A stretch of DNA of 64,000 bases from Pseudogymnoascus destructans (GCF_001641265.1 NW_020167528.1:868001-932000); one strand, 5' to 3'. Shown: positions 42,603-54,089, counted from the stretch's first letter. Notes: generated from the sequence alone by a model not told the origin. Program-made: numbers and translations.

Positions 42603-45362
42603 ATGTCGCCGGCGCCCCCTTCGACGGGGTCGTCTACGGGGAATTCTCCGGATACGCAGTATCGCGTGGTGAGGAAGAGGAATAGGGTCCCATTGTCATG
42701 TGCGCCGTGTAGGCATAAGAAGTGCGTTTTTCCCTCCCCGCTGTCTCAGGCCCCTCTTTGACCCCTCATTCCTCATTCCTCACTCCCCTTCCCTCTCCCT
42801 CCCACCCCACTTCCACGGTATTTTCGGCACAGACTAATCCGCCCACCAACAGACTAAAATGCAGCCGCTCAATCCCATGTGAGAACTGCATCCGCCGCGG
42901 TGACGCCGCCGGTTGCGCCTACGCGGCCCCAGGCCCGCGTCGCAAAGCCGCTCCCCTCGGCTCTTCACCCGACGATATGCAGAATCGCATCGACCGGCTC
43001 GAAGGGCTCGTTCTGTCCTTGATGACGAACGGCTCGACTGCACCAGGACCGACAGCAGCGGTGGCGGCGGAGAGGAGCGGGAGTACCAGTACGAGTACGG
43101 CGGTGGATGATGGGGAAATGGAGAAGATTAAGGAAGAGGAAGAGTACGGAGAGGGGGACGAAGGGGGAGAGAGTGATGTGGATGCAGTGGCAAATTCGTT
43201 TGGGGTGTTAAAAGTTGATGCGGAGACGGAGAAGACGATGTATATTGGAGATTCGCATTGGCACCTTGTGTTATCTGATGTGAGTCCTCTTTCCCCCCCT
43301 ATTATCAGCGCTCTTGCTCTGCGGCAGGGCGCGCTGGTTACTGTCGAATGAAATAGAGCTGACAGTTACTAGATCGCGGAAGTTCGCAATTACTTCACCA
43401 ACCATAAACGCGAGCTCGATAACCAGTACAAAAAAGTCAATGAAACGAGCGCCGCGAGCCAGATGCCGGATTTCCTATTCCAAGGGCTGGCACCCGCGAC
43501 GGAGATAGAGCTGCGCGCGGGCCTGCCGCCTCGCGCAAAGGTCGAGAAACTCGTTGCGCGCTTCTTCAACTCGCTCGATCCGTTCGTGCAAATGCTGCAC
43601 CACAAGACGTTCTATGAGCGGCTCGAGGCGTTTTTCGCGGACCCGAAGAGCCAGAGTTTGGCGTGGGTGGGTCTGCTCTACGCGACGCTGACGCTGGCAA
43701 TGCTGAGTTATAGTAAGGTTGGGGATGAGCCGCCGGAGTGGAAGGGGCGGACGAATGAGCTCGCGGCGCAGTATCGGGGAAGAACGGTCCAGTCGCTGGC
43801 GACGTGTGATTATACAAGGCCGAACGTGTATACGGTCGAGACGCTTGTTCTATATGTACATGCGGAGTACAGTAGTAGACTTGATGTCGATTTCGGGCTG
43901 TATCTCGTTGTGGGCACAGTCGTCCAGGTTGCGATGAGAAGTACCCCTCCCTCCCCCCTCTCCCTACAGAAAAATAAACTAACAAACTCCCTCAGTGGGC
44001 TACCACCGCGACGCCTCACAATTCACCAGCGTCTCCCCCTACGAAGCCGAGATGCGGCGCCGTGTGTGGCTCATAGTCCGCCAAATTGACATCATCTTCT
44101 CCGCACAACTTACCCTCCCCAACATTATCAAGTCCTGCGACTGCGACACCCAACTCCCGCGCAACATCTTCGACGACGAATTCAGCACCACTTCCACCTC
44201 TCTCCCCCCTTCCCGCCCCCCCACTGAAGCAACCCCCATGTCCTCCATCCTCGCCAAGGGCCGCCTCGTCCTCTTGCTAGGAGCCATAATCGAAGAAACA
44301 CAATCCATCTCCGGCCCCCAAGCCTCCTACGACACAACCATGAAATGGGACGTCCGCATCCGCTCTGCGCGCATGACCATGGAACCACACCTCCGCTTCC
44401 GACCCCTCGAAGTCTCGGCTCTAGACCCCTCCTCGCTCATCCTCCAGCGCTTCTACATCGAAGTCCTCCACCAGAAAACCATCTGCGTCCTCCACCGCCG
44501 CTTCATCGCGCGCGCTCGCACGAATCCGCGGTACGCGTACTCGCGCCGCGCGTCCGTAGATGCCGCTATGGCACTCCTCCGTATCCAAGCTACGCTGCAC
44601 CATGAGGCGCAACCAGGCGGCCGGATCAGCGAGGTGATGTGGCGGCTGACTGCGTTACAAAAGCACGATTTCCTCCTCGGCGCCATGATCGTCTCCCTCG
44701 ATCTCAACCACGACCGCGGTGGCGGCTCCTACACCTTCTGGACCGCCGAGCAACGCGCCGACATGTTATCATCCCTCGAAACCGCGCTGGCGATCTGGGA
44801 GGGCGACCAGGCGACTAGTATGGAAGCGTACAAGGGCGCCAAGGTTCTGCGGATTATGGTTGATAAGCTCAAGGCGCAGCAGAGTGAGGTGAACCAGGAG
44901 GTGGATGAGGAGATGCACCCGGAGCACTCGGCGGCGATGACGCTGGGGATGCTGTCGAGTGGGGGGGTGGCGGCGCCGCCGGCGTTCGTGGCGTCGAGTC
45001 CGGGGATGTGGGGGGAGGGGTATGGAGGGCCTATGGAGGGGGTGGCGGGGGGGAGTTGGGTCAGTATTGGGGGGTTGGGGGGGGTGCGAGTTTGACCGAT
45101 TTGCCTGATAATTTGGACTGGGTGAGTTTGAATCTACAGCCCTGACTGTTTTGTTTTTTATCGGTGGTGGATTGCTGACTGTGGTGTTATTTAGGCCGCT
45201 TGGGACCAATACGTCCAGATGGGCAGCGCTGTCGACCCTAACCCGCCGTACTTTCCGGGAGTGTATGATGCCAATGCGCTGGAGATGCAGATGGATCCCG
45301 CGTCCGGGACGGGCTTCGGCGACGGCTTCTTCATGGGGGCGCATACCCCCGGTAGAGGGTAA
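42603..45362 (+). CDS. Zn2Cys6 transcription factor (Fungal_trans family), 5 exons
   Basis: Nuclear binuclear-zinc regulator. The exons are 42603-42721, 42853-43279, 43373-43940, 43996 to about 45121 and 45195-45362, with GT..AG introns in consistent phase. The zinc cluster is split by intron 1: CAPCRHKK, then LKC, CENC and a last Cys, giving spacing C-X2-C-X6-C-X5-C-X2-C-X8-C. An acidic linker follows. The middle-homology (Fungal_trans) region includes FFNSLDPFVQMLHHKTFYER and, just after intron 3, MGYHRDASQF then EMRRRVW. Near 45069-45084 two G-runs separate the main frame, which stops at 45095, from SLTDLPDNLDW, which splices cleanly into the last exon. One base gained or lost in a G-run would join them. 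Target genes unknown. Confidence 0.88.
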
Positions 45363-46244
45363 GGGGCCTATCCTCACCGTTCACACTTTGCAAGTTCTCA
45401 GCTGGGGAGCGGGGATTTATATTGAAGAGGCGCTGGATAGATGGATCGAATGGGATGAGATAGGGATGTAGACAAGCAGGGAGCCGGACATACCAGATTC
45501 CCTCTTGGTTCCCTGATGAGATGACCGGTGTGCGCGGTCTTACGGCGTTTATTGGGTCTGCTGGCACGGCTGGATGGGGTGTGTGTATTACTACAAAACG
45601 AAAGGATTGGGAGGGGGGTTTCTCTACACTTGGGCGGGTATATGGGAAACGGGATTCAGCTGAGCATGGGATATTTACTGGGATGAAGAGTGGCTAGGAT
45701 TATAGGACGGGGAGAGGGATTTATGGGGATTTTGAGCTGTGGGGAAAGCGGGGGCCGGGGGGGGGCAATGAGCTTACTAGCTGGAGCAGAGTAGCAGAGT
45801 TGTAGATTAGGTGTATGGAAATATCTCCTCTTGCAGGTGAGTGTGCCATTTGATAAGGTTGTCATGTCAGTGAGAGAACCGGTGTATGCCACCCTTCACG
45901 TCCAAGGTTGCAGAACGCATCTTCAAGAGGAGTAACACAATTTTCATAAACCGCCAAACCGATGACCAGCCTCTCTTCCTCGCAATCTAAACCCCCAACC
46001 GGGCCCCTTGTCGTGGGTGGTAATAAACCAAGACATAACCTCGCCTCCACACACCTTAGTGCGGCAGTTTACCGCCCTCCCGCCCCCCCCGCCCCCCCAC
46101 CCCACCAAACGCACCAGCGTCCCTTCTAACTGGTTTCCAAGCGCCACACGAGCACAACTACCCCTCCATCCACAACCCCTCCATAGTGAAAACAACAACA
46201 ACATATTTCCACCACCACCACGAGAGCCATCACAGCAACCCGCG
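45363..46244. other. Intergenic before TMA22
   Basis: No recognisable gene or repeat; C-rich tract near 46080-46100. Contains the TMA22 promoter. Confidence 0.5.
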
Positions 46245-47173
46245 ATGGCAGATAGGGAAACGGCACTGCTTGGGCCACAGGCTAGACATATTGTGTATTG
46301 TGGCGGTACGTCCCTCGCTCCCTTCCTTGTCTGGTGTCCGTAAACTAACGTATGGATAGTCTGCACGCTGCCACCTGAGGTATGGACACACCCCAGCAAC
46401 CCCCCAGCATTTCGCAGCATCGACCACCGAGACGGAGACATGACTCTTGAGACGGGAGACGGGATAACCCCGAGATAGCCGGAGCAGAGGTGTACAGGAT
46501 AGGCTGACAAGTGTGGTGGGTGCAGTACTGCGAGTTCGGTGGGACGACGAAGAAATGCCAGGAATGGCTTGAGGAGAACCATCCCGATATGTCCGAAAGG
46601 ATTTACTCCGCTGGTACGTCCCTCCTCCCCCTACCCCCTCCCTACCCTCACCCCCCCCGCCTTCCCACATACCCCCAGCCTTTCAGCTCTCAACCTACTC
46701 TACCCTACCCTGCCCAAGTCCGCAAGCTAACCTCCACCCCCCCAGACGCCCTCGAAGCCGCAACCTCCACCCTCTCCATCGACGCCCTCAAGCGCGCCAC
46801 AAAGGACTCCGCCAAAAAAGCCGCCAAAGCCGCCCAAGCGGAACAAAAGCACGCCTCCGCCCTCGCCGCCTCCCGCATCATCATCAAGCGCGTCGAGCGC
46901 AACAAGCGCAAATACGTAACGGCAGTATCCGGCCTCGAAGCCTTTGGGCTGGAGCTGAAGAAGGTGAGCAAGGATTTCGGGAAGAAGTTTGCGACGGGGA
47001 GTAGCGTGACGAAGACGGCGAGTGGGGGGGAGGAGATTGTGGTGCAGGGAGATGTGAGTACGGAGATTGAGGACTTTTTGTTAGAGAAGTATGGGGATTT
47101 GGTGCCGGGGGATAATATTGAGTTGGTGGAGGATAAGAAGAAGAAGGGGGCGGGCGCGGCGCCCGGGCCGTAG
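46245..47173 (+). CDS. TMA22: Translation machinery-associated protein 22 (DENR homologue), 4 exons
   Basis: Partner of Tma20/MCT-1 in 40S ribosome recycling and reinitiation. The exons are 46245-46305, 46360-46379, 46526-46613 and 46746-47173, in consistent phase, giving about 198 residues, normal for the family. Exon 2 is only 20 nt and encodes the second Cys of the N-terminal zinc-binding motif: YCGVCTLPPEYCEFGG is assembled from three exons. The SUI1 domain follows in exon 4 (IIIKRVERNKRKYVTAVSGL, then GKKFATGSSVTK and EEIVVQGDV), and a Lys-rich tail closes the protein. Skipping exon 2 would remove the Cys pair and shift frame. Confidence 0.95.
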
Positions 47174-47996
47174 GTGGGGTGGTACCAGGGGGGGGTAGAT
47201 AGAAGAGGGGGTGGATGAATTTATGGATTGGCTACAGGATCTAAGCTTTCGGTTTTGGACGGGGCTGCGATGCGGTGAAAGATATGTACTAAATAGGCCA
47301 GATATGTACTGTAGGTCCCAAGAACCATGCCTTGTTGATTTATTCCGTCCCCTTTGTCCGTCTTGGTTATCCTCTCTCGCTGCCATTCTGCTACACTCCT
47401 TCCCACCGTTTCTATCCCCTTTCCCCCTCCCACCCCTTTTTTTTCATCTTCCTCTTCCTCACAGTCATTCTTCTCCCCCTCTTCTCCGCTTTTATTAAGA
47501 GTTAGTAGAGTGTGTAGTGCCAGGGGAAATTTTAGAGAGGTGCGAATGAATTTATTTTCGCTGATCCTATGTTTCTCATCCGTTGAATTCTGGCCATAAT
47601 TCCCTTGGTCATTAACTCTGTGTCCCAAACGCCTGCCGCTAACCCAGTCAAAAAAACACAAATTCGCATAGTCCCTTATCCAATATCCAATATATCCCTT
47701 TCCATCCATATACCCCCCTCTTACGCGTCTAATTGCCAAGCCTTCGACAGTCACTGTTTGCATAATCAGTGCGAGAATCCGCGGATGACAGACTGCAACC
47801 CACGAATGTGGGGAATCAATGTCATGCCCATCTCGAGTCACCGTCGATGGTAGACTACAGCCCATCTCAAAGAGGTGGGGAATCAATACCATCGTGGCGA
47901 CTTTGGTAAGTGTCGTTAGACTGCAACTCTGTACAAAACACCAACAAATCGACGCTCGTTATATCCAGCCGTAGAAGAGCTCCTCAACGAACACCA
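47174..47996. other. Convergent 3' region of TMA22 and borealin
   Basis: Pyrimidine-rich, with a near-duplicate AAAGAGGTGGGGAATCAAT / CGAATGTGGGGAATCAATG at 47800-47885. A 223-codon minus-strand frame here is low-complexity and unsupported. Confidence 0.5.
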
Positions 47997-49179
47997 CTAC
48001 GCAGCCCCTCTATTCCTCAGAACCCTCCCAGCCGGCGCCGGTCTCGACGTAGCAGGCACAGCAGCCGTCTTCTTCGCTCCAATACTCTTCAGAGCCCCCA
48101 TAACTGTCCTCTTAGCCGGCTCCTTCTTCGCCGCAGGAGCCCGGCTGACAATCGTAGTCCTCGCACTCGCATCGCTCGATTCACTGCTATTGCTCGGCCT
48201 GCCTCGACGCGCTCTCGGCGCTGGCGCCGCAGCAGCCACCGGCTTCTTCGGCCTGCCCACAGCGGATGTCCCTGTCTTCGAAGCTCGGGTCGCCGCCGCA
48301 CGGCTTGATTTCGCCTTCTCAACCATGTTTGTCAGGTAGCTTGCTCCTCCACCGGGAGGCAGTAGCTTGACCGGTGATGCCGGACGCGCCAGGCTGGTTG
48401 GGGGACGGATGGGGGATCGTGGCTGGGGCGCGTTGCGGGAGTTTGCAGAACGGGGAGAGAGGACTTGGTCGGCTTGTTTGGTCCGAGAAGCGACGCGGGG
48501 TGCTGGTGCGGCCTTGGCGCGTCTCTTGGGGTTGGAGAGGTCCTCGTTTTCTTTGTCTAGCATGTGGCCGCTGGAGATTGTCAGTAATTACTTAAATACA
48601 GAGGGTAGAGCATGTTTACCTGTGGCGTTCCAGTTGGCGCATGGGCGAGGGGCTGTTGCGGGCATTTCTCTGGTTCTCTTGGAGGAAATTTCTGGATGGC
48701 GATCCCATATTGCCACCTCGCGCAGTCATCCCTGGTAAGATGGCATTGCTCTTCGCCTCGTTGTATTTGAGAAGGAGGTCGCCCATTTTCGCCTTGCGGA
48801 GTCCCGTGGGAATGCGGTTGACTCTGATCTCGATTCTGGTGCGAAGGCCTTGCGCTTGAAGCATGTACTGAGCCCTAAGCTTTCTGGCGCGCTCAGTGAC
48901 TAGGGTATTCGTTAGTAAGTCCAGGAGCTAAAGGCGCTCATCTCATCACCCGTGTTTTTGAAACTTACTCTCGAGTTGAAGGTTATCAAGCAGCGCTCGC
49001 TTCTGGTTCGCAGTGAGCCCTCTTGGGACCTTCTTCATAGGGCTCCGTCTTATCGGCGTCCTTGTTGGTGTGCTTGACTTTGTTGGTATGGTCTGGGGAG
49101 GCGCTGGGAAATCCATTGCATCGACCGAAGACTCGGACTCCGTTGACTTCCCGTGCTTTCGCTGGCGCGTAGGTGCCAT
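47997..49179 (-). CDS. NBL1: Borealin / Nbl1-type chromosomal passenger subunit (3 exons)
   Basis: Subunit that joins INCENP and survivin (Sli15-Bir1 in yeast) in the Aurora B complex at centromeres and spindle midzone. The exons are 49179-48969, 48899-48620 and 48570-47997, with introns of 69 and 49 bp in consistent phase, giving about 354 residues. The Nbl1/borealin N-terminal domain spans intron 1: LTANQKRALLDNLQLE, then ITERARKLRAQYMLQAQGLR and TRIEIRVNRIP. The rest is basic, Ser/Pro/Ala-rich and probably disordered, unlike the 73-residue yeast Nbl1 but as in metazoan borealins. Shares a 392-bp divergent promoter with RPN10. Confidence 0.85.
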
Positions 49180-49571
49180 CTTTTGGTGTGTAGTTGACTT
49201 AAATTAAACCCAGTGAGCAAAATATTCGAGCATTAAGGCGCGTAATCGACTGAGAATCTGTAAACAATCGTGGATTGGTGGATTATTGGGGTCCTGTCCA
49301 GAAGTGTACGAGACAGGCGAGGTAAACAAACCACCCGGAGCTTGTAATCGTGACGGGGGACGTAAGGCACAAGCGAGTTCGTAAGCTACAAGGGTGATCC
49401 ACCTTCCCTGGAGCCGCAACATCAGACAGCTCTATTCACAACCCCAACAACCCAAGCTCTCTCCAATAACACATCCGCAAGATAATATCAACAAGCCATA
49501 ATACATTAAGATACTACTTTTCAAATACCTAATACTGCTCATCTCACTTTCGCCTGGAACAAACCGCCAGA
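49180..49571. promoter_or_regulatory. Divergent promoter region between borealin and RPN10
   Basis: A 392-bp region between head-to-head genes, so it must hold both promoters and 5' leaders. I see no specific element. Confidence 0.6.
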
Positions 49572-50514
49572 ATGGTTCTCGAAGCAGTGATGGTGGTGGT
49601 GGATAACAGTGAGAGCAGTCGAAACGGAGATTATACGCCCACACGATTCGAAGCGCAAGCCGATGCCGTTTCTATGGTCTTCTCAGCCGTCACACAAGGC
49701 AACCCGGAGTCGTCAGTTGGTCTGATGAGCATGGGTGGCAAAGGTCCAGAAGTGTTGGTGACTTTGACGACAGACCACGGAAAGATCTTGGAAGGGCTTC
49801 ACAGGACAAAGAGCAAGATCTCTGGGACATCACATTTAGCAACTGGCCTTCAAATAGCAGGTGTAGGTTTTGCCCCTTTCGTATCTATCGGCGTTCCGAT
49901 CTAACCTGTCCTAGCTTGCACTCAAGCATCGCCAGAACAACACACAACGCATGCGCATAATCGTATTCACCTGCTCCCCCATCGCAGAAGATGAGAAGAG
50001 CCTCGTCAAGCTGGCCAAGAAGATGAAGAAGCACGCCGTATCGATCGACTTCATTGCATTCGGTGACATTGATGATGACGTGACCAAGAAGCTCCAGGCC
50101 TTCAACGAGAACGTCAAGAGCGGAGAGGGATCCCACCTGACCATCATCCCACCCGGACCAGGTCTGTTGAGCGACCAGCTCATCGCCTCCCCCATTCTCA
50201 ACGGCGATGGATCGGGCGGTGGTGGAGCAGGAGGTGGCGGCGAAGGCGGAGCTGGCGCCGGGGGCTTCGAATTCGGCTTCGACCCATCTGCAGACCCTGA
50301 GCTCGCGCTCGCACTGCGCATGAGTATGGAGGAGGATGAGGCGAGGCAAAAGCGCCAGAGGGAGGCTGAGGCGCAAAAGAACGAGGCTATGCCCGGGATA
50401 TCAGAAGAGAATGAGGAGTCGAAGCCTTTGCTGGATAATAACGGCGAGGCATCCGGATCGGGAGATAAGAAGGACGATAAGAAGGATGACCCGGATAAGA
50501 TGGATACTGCATAG
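49572..50514 (+). CDS. RPN10: 26S proteasome regulatory subunit RPN10
   Basis: Ubiquitin receptor of the 19S regulatory particle. The exons are 49572-49862 and 49915-50514. The donor is the second of two overlapping GTs (GTGTAGGT), the only one that keeps frame. The product is about 296 residues. The N-terminal VWA domain starts MVLEAVMVVVDNSESSRNGD and includes NPESSVGLMSMGGKGPEVLV and MRIIVFTCSPI. A Gly-rich linker (about 193-213) leads to a ubiquitin-interacting motif, DPELALALRMSMEEDEA, at about 224-240. A charged Lys/Asp tail ends the protein. Divergent from borealin. Confidence 0.96.
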
Positions 50515-50828
50515 AGTAGACCGGTATTTCCATGGGCATTGCAGGTGGCGTTCGGCATGTACTTTAGAACTGATATCATCTGAATGGATGGCCAGGCGCT
50601 CTGATCACCTCTGTGGATTGATCCCTTGTAGTTCCTAATCTCGTTGCTATTCCACCTTTACCGTATAGTCTATAATAGTATCCTCGTTCTACTTTGTAAT
50701 CCCTTATGGTTTTCTTGTAAATTAACCATATCTAGTAATTTTGACTTTAGTTCAAAGTTACTATTAATCCAACGACTATTAAAAAGTTAATATATATAAA
50801 ACATTTAACGTAGTTCACAAGCAACTCG
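50515..50828. other. RPN10 3' flank, AT-rich edge of transposon island
   Basis: Composition drops sharply to AT-rich after about 50640. No gene seen. Confidence 0.5.
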
Positions 50829-52602
50829 TCATCCCAAGCGACCCGTCATATTTTTCTTGGCATCGTACAAAATTATAAAATATCTTGACAATTAATTAAT
50901 TAAATTATTCTAACTCTTCGGCATTTGAATCATTAGATATATCTACAATATTTGGACAAGTTCATGTTGTGACCAGTTTGTCCGCAACATCTACAACAAC
51001 GTTTTTGTGGCTTAGTTTGCTTTGTACAAACCCTACTTTCTCGCAAATCAGCTTGTAATTGTATATTAGCCTCTCTTTGAGCCTCTGAGTCTTGGACAGC
51101 TTCGACAGTAATTGCTCCTCCTTCTTGTAATCGACGTTTTTTTGTATGACGGCGTCGACTAAGCAAATCATTTGCTTTGCGAAGTGCAGTGTTTTCTTCT
51201 CGTAATAACGTCAATTCGTGTATTGCACTTGCTGCACCTTTTGCAACCTGATCAATGCTTTGTAAAAGCGAAGTTGGCGAACTATTCTGATGTCGTATAA
51301 TCCGGTCCTTAAGGTATGTTGATTGAGATTGTGTCTCAAGTACATTGCGTGGAGTTTTAGGTTCCCAGATCACAGGTAGAGTTGGCGTAGGCGTTGGCGT
51401 ACGAAGTCGAACGTCAAGCTTTGAAATCACATAGTTAGGATCGTACGGAACAAGCCCTGTAGCGCGAAATCCTGCTCGAATGTTTGATTCAATCATTGTC
51501 GTACGAAACGCTGTATGGAAGGCAGGGAAGAAATCTTCTTTCGAGATGTGTGTAATATGCGCGCATTAACTTCTCGATCTCAGTTCCGTACGAACGCTTT
51601 AATGGTCGAAAACAACTAACGTCAAGCGGCTGAAGGTTATGAGACGAATGCGGTGGCATGCAAAGGATAATAATGTTTTGATCCTTGCAATAAATAATAA
51701 AATCAGCTGAATGATGGCTTTCGTGCCCGTCAAGAATCAAAAGTCGATATACGCCTTTTGTACGACTCCTTGTATGTTGATCGAAATGTTTAATCCAATC
51801 TAGCCCTCGCTCATTTGTTGTCCAGCCATTTGACGTAACAGCGGCAAAGAAGTGTTTTCATACCAAGACGAAAGGTGGTTTTTCCCTGCAACAATAATAA
51901 ATGGCGGCAGCGCATATCCGTACGATCTAATGCGTTGAATCACTGTAATCCATTCCCTGTTGCCTTGCTGTGTCGTACGAGGTCTGCTCTTTCGTTCAGC
52001 ATTTGTTACAACCATCTCAGATGATATTTGGCCCATCAAAAATCCCGTCTCGTCAAAGTTGTAATGTCCTCCTCATGAATCCCATATTTGTCAATCATGT
52101 TTCGTACGTCGAAACCATGCGTTATACGCGTTAGGATCTTCGCATTGAACTCGCTGATAGTCGATCTTTCGATTGAAACGCGTACAGAGTTGTGGTTGTC
52201 GTCGTACGAAGTTCGAGGTCCAGTTCTTTCCGACGCGTCCGCCGTTACGTTCAGCGAGCAATCGATTTGCCATATCTTCAACAGCACTGCGTCGAGGAGG
52301 AAATGCTCGCGAATCTAACTCGTACGACAACTTCTTCTTCTAATATTGTCAATTTTCGAGACTTTGGTAAAGTATTATACTTTGCGACAATTCCGGCTCT
52401 TCAATCGTTCAATGTCGTACGAGGAACTCTGTAGATTCGAGCAACGCGACTAAGTTGTAATTGTGGATTCGTTTGAAGCACTTGAAGTGCAAGAATCATA
52501 TTTCTTTCTTCATACGAATGTGTCATGTTTAAAAAAAAAGTTATTTAGTTATAAAGTCAAATGTACGATGCTAAGAAAAATATGACGGGTCTCTTGGGAT
52601 GA
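50829..52602 (-). mobile_element. Fot1/pogo-like DNA transposon with 41-bp inverted repeats
   Basis: Terminal inverted repeats of 41 bp (50829-50869 and 52562-52602), starting TCATCCCAAG and ending GCATCGTACA, differ at only two positions. They enclose a minus-strand transposase pseudogene. Total length is about 1.77 kb, typical of the group. The right end abuts a 23-bp piece (52606-52628) identical to the 3' end of the nearby gypsy LTR, so the element is inserted in or beside LTR-derived DNA. Confidence 0.9.
50933..52526 (-). pseudogene. Fot1/pogo transposase, frameshifted
   Basis: Reads from ATG at 52526 through a psq-type helix-turn-helix (RVARIYRVPRTTLND followed by TGA, probably a decayed Arg/Trp codon) and a CENP-B region (VGKNWTSNFVRRQPQL). 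The DDE domain follows (MGQISSEMVVTNAERK; MILDGHESHHSADFIIYC; MPPHSSHNLQPLDVSCF), then a coiled C-terminal region and a Cys/His-rich tail (CCRCCGQTGHN). At least three frame breaks separate these blocks, so it is inactive as read. Confidence 0.88.
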
Positions 52603-52667
52603 TGGCATCTGGTGCACCCACCATTACATAAAGCATATCTATCTTTGATAGTGACATTATTCGTTCC

Positions 52668-52916
52668 TTAATAGTCTACATAGAGTCTTAGCTTCTTGTC
52701 CTTCTTTAGCACAAATAGTATTAGACTTCCTGCTAGTGATGTTGATGGTCGAATGAACCTTTTCGCAAGGTTCTCATTAATGTATTCCTTTAGTACGTCT
52801 AGCTCTGCTACTAACATCTGATATATTAGTCCGAACGGTAGACTCTTTCCTTCTATAATAGGTATCACATGATCCCATGGTTGGTGCTTAGGAAGCGCCT
52901 CTTCCTTAGGGCCTTC
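52668..52916 (-). pseudogene. Reverse transcriptase fragment of another gypsy element
   Basis: On the minus strand, ALPKHQPWDHVIPI and RFIRPSTSLAGSLILFV, followed by LRLYVDY, match the start of the Ty3/gypsy RT domain; the same segment of the nearby full element reads ILPKHQPYDHEIPL and FIRPSSSPAGAPILFV. The fragment stops at the left LTR boundary and is in opposite orientation to the full element. Confidence 0.85.
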
Positions 52917-54089
52917 TGTCATACTGACATTTGTTGCACTCAGTTTGCTATCAAACTCAAGAGCAAACTTGGAAATCTCCTCCTCAAACCTACAAGTCAC
53001 TATACATATTTTGGCTTATCACACCAACAACAAGAGCAATACTACTCAACGATTGCTACAACCATCTATGATTCATTACAGGTCATCGCTCCTTAGTTAC
53101 TGGGCCGATATTACCACATAGCATATCTCTACAACCCTCTATGATTCATTACATGACATCACTCATACTACCACATGACATATCTCTACCAACTAGAGGC
53201 CTAGGAGCATGAACGATAGCTCTAAAAGCTCCTACGAACCTCTATGATTCATTACACGTCATTGCTCTTTAGTTGCCCACAAGATTGGTTAAGTTATGAC
53301 ATAATTTGTCTATGACATAATTTGTCTATAGGGGTACTCTTGTCACAGTTCACCAAGGCATAGGGCGCCAGTTGGGTATTATGAATTAAACTCAATCTAG
53401 AGAAGAAAGGAAAGAGAAGAGGAGTACTCGAGCAGTGGCTCGATCTATATACAGCTATGTTGTTGTGGAGTGAATTCTCTTTAGCGAGACCAGTTCTGAG
53501 AATTCACTCCACAACTGAAAACTTTGCTCCAACCCCGGAAAGCTCCCCACACCCCTGAACCCCCACTCGAGCTGCAAGGCGCACTTGATATCGTAACAAC
53601 TCTGACCTTGGACCTCCTTTTACTTCCTATAGGCTACGAACCTAAGAGATGGTTCTATGGGATTCTCTTACGTCGACTACAGTTACCAAGCCTGGTAAGT
53701 CATGGAAAGTCTTGGAAAATGAGAGAACTACACTCCTTTAGCATAAATAGGATTGCCCTTTCCTTAAGAAAGGGCAGGCAGACAATACAGTAAATTGACT
53801 ATCACATACTTCCACGTCTTTTCCAAGCTTCCAAGCATTGATCTTGTTACTCCTTGTTTCTGAAAAGTCAGTGAGGTGCTAACCTCTGACTTATCCCTAA
53901 GTTCTCAGACTCAACATTTGTTACAACTTGTCTAAACCACTCCACTATATCATACACCTGATTGCTGCGTTGTGGAATAGTCTAAGCTACAACTCTTTGG
54001 CTCTTTTTCCTAAGACAGTGTGTTGTCTTAGTAAAATCATCCCTTCCTTGGGTGGCTAGATTCTCACATCTGGTGCACCCACCATTACA
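52917..54089 (+). repeat. Left (5') LTR of the gypsy element, with nested insertion
   Basis: 910 bp of LTR plus a 258-bp insertion and its duplicated ACTCT. The LTR contains three variants of CCTCTATGATTCATTACA. The sequence after it starts CCTTGTCTGCTTC, where a primer-binding site would lie. Confidence 0.92.
53341..53598. mobile_element. Solo LTR nested in the gypsy 5' LTR
   Basis: A 258-bp insertion absent from the 3' LTR. It starts TGTCACAGTTCACC, ends GATATCGTAACA and is flanked by a perfect ACTCT duplication (53336-53340 and 53599-53603). It has a TATATACAG box and a near-palindrome (GTGGAGTGAATTCTC / GAGAATTCACTCCAC). TGT..ACA ends and a 5-bp duplication identify a solo LTR or a very small LTR element. 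Confidence 0.92.

Noticed and set aside
47221..47892. 223-codon minus-strand ORF between TMA22 and borealin
   Set aside because: Lies in the convergent 3' region, with polar low-complexity content and no recognisable domain.
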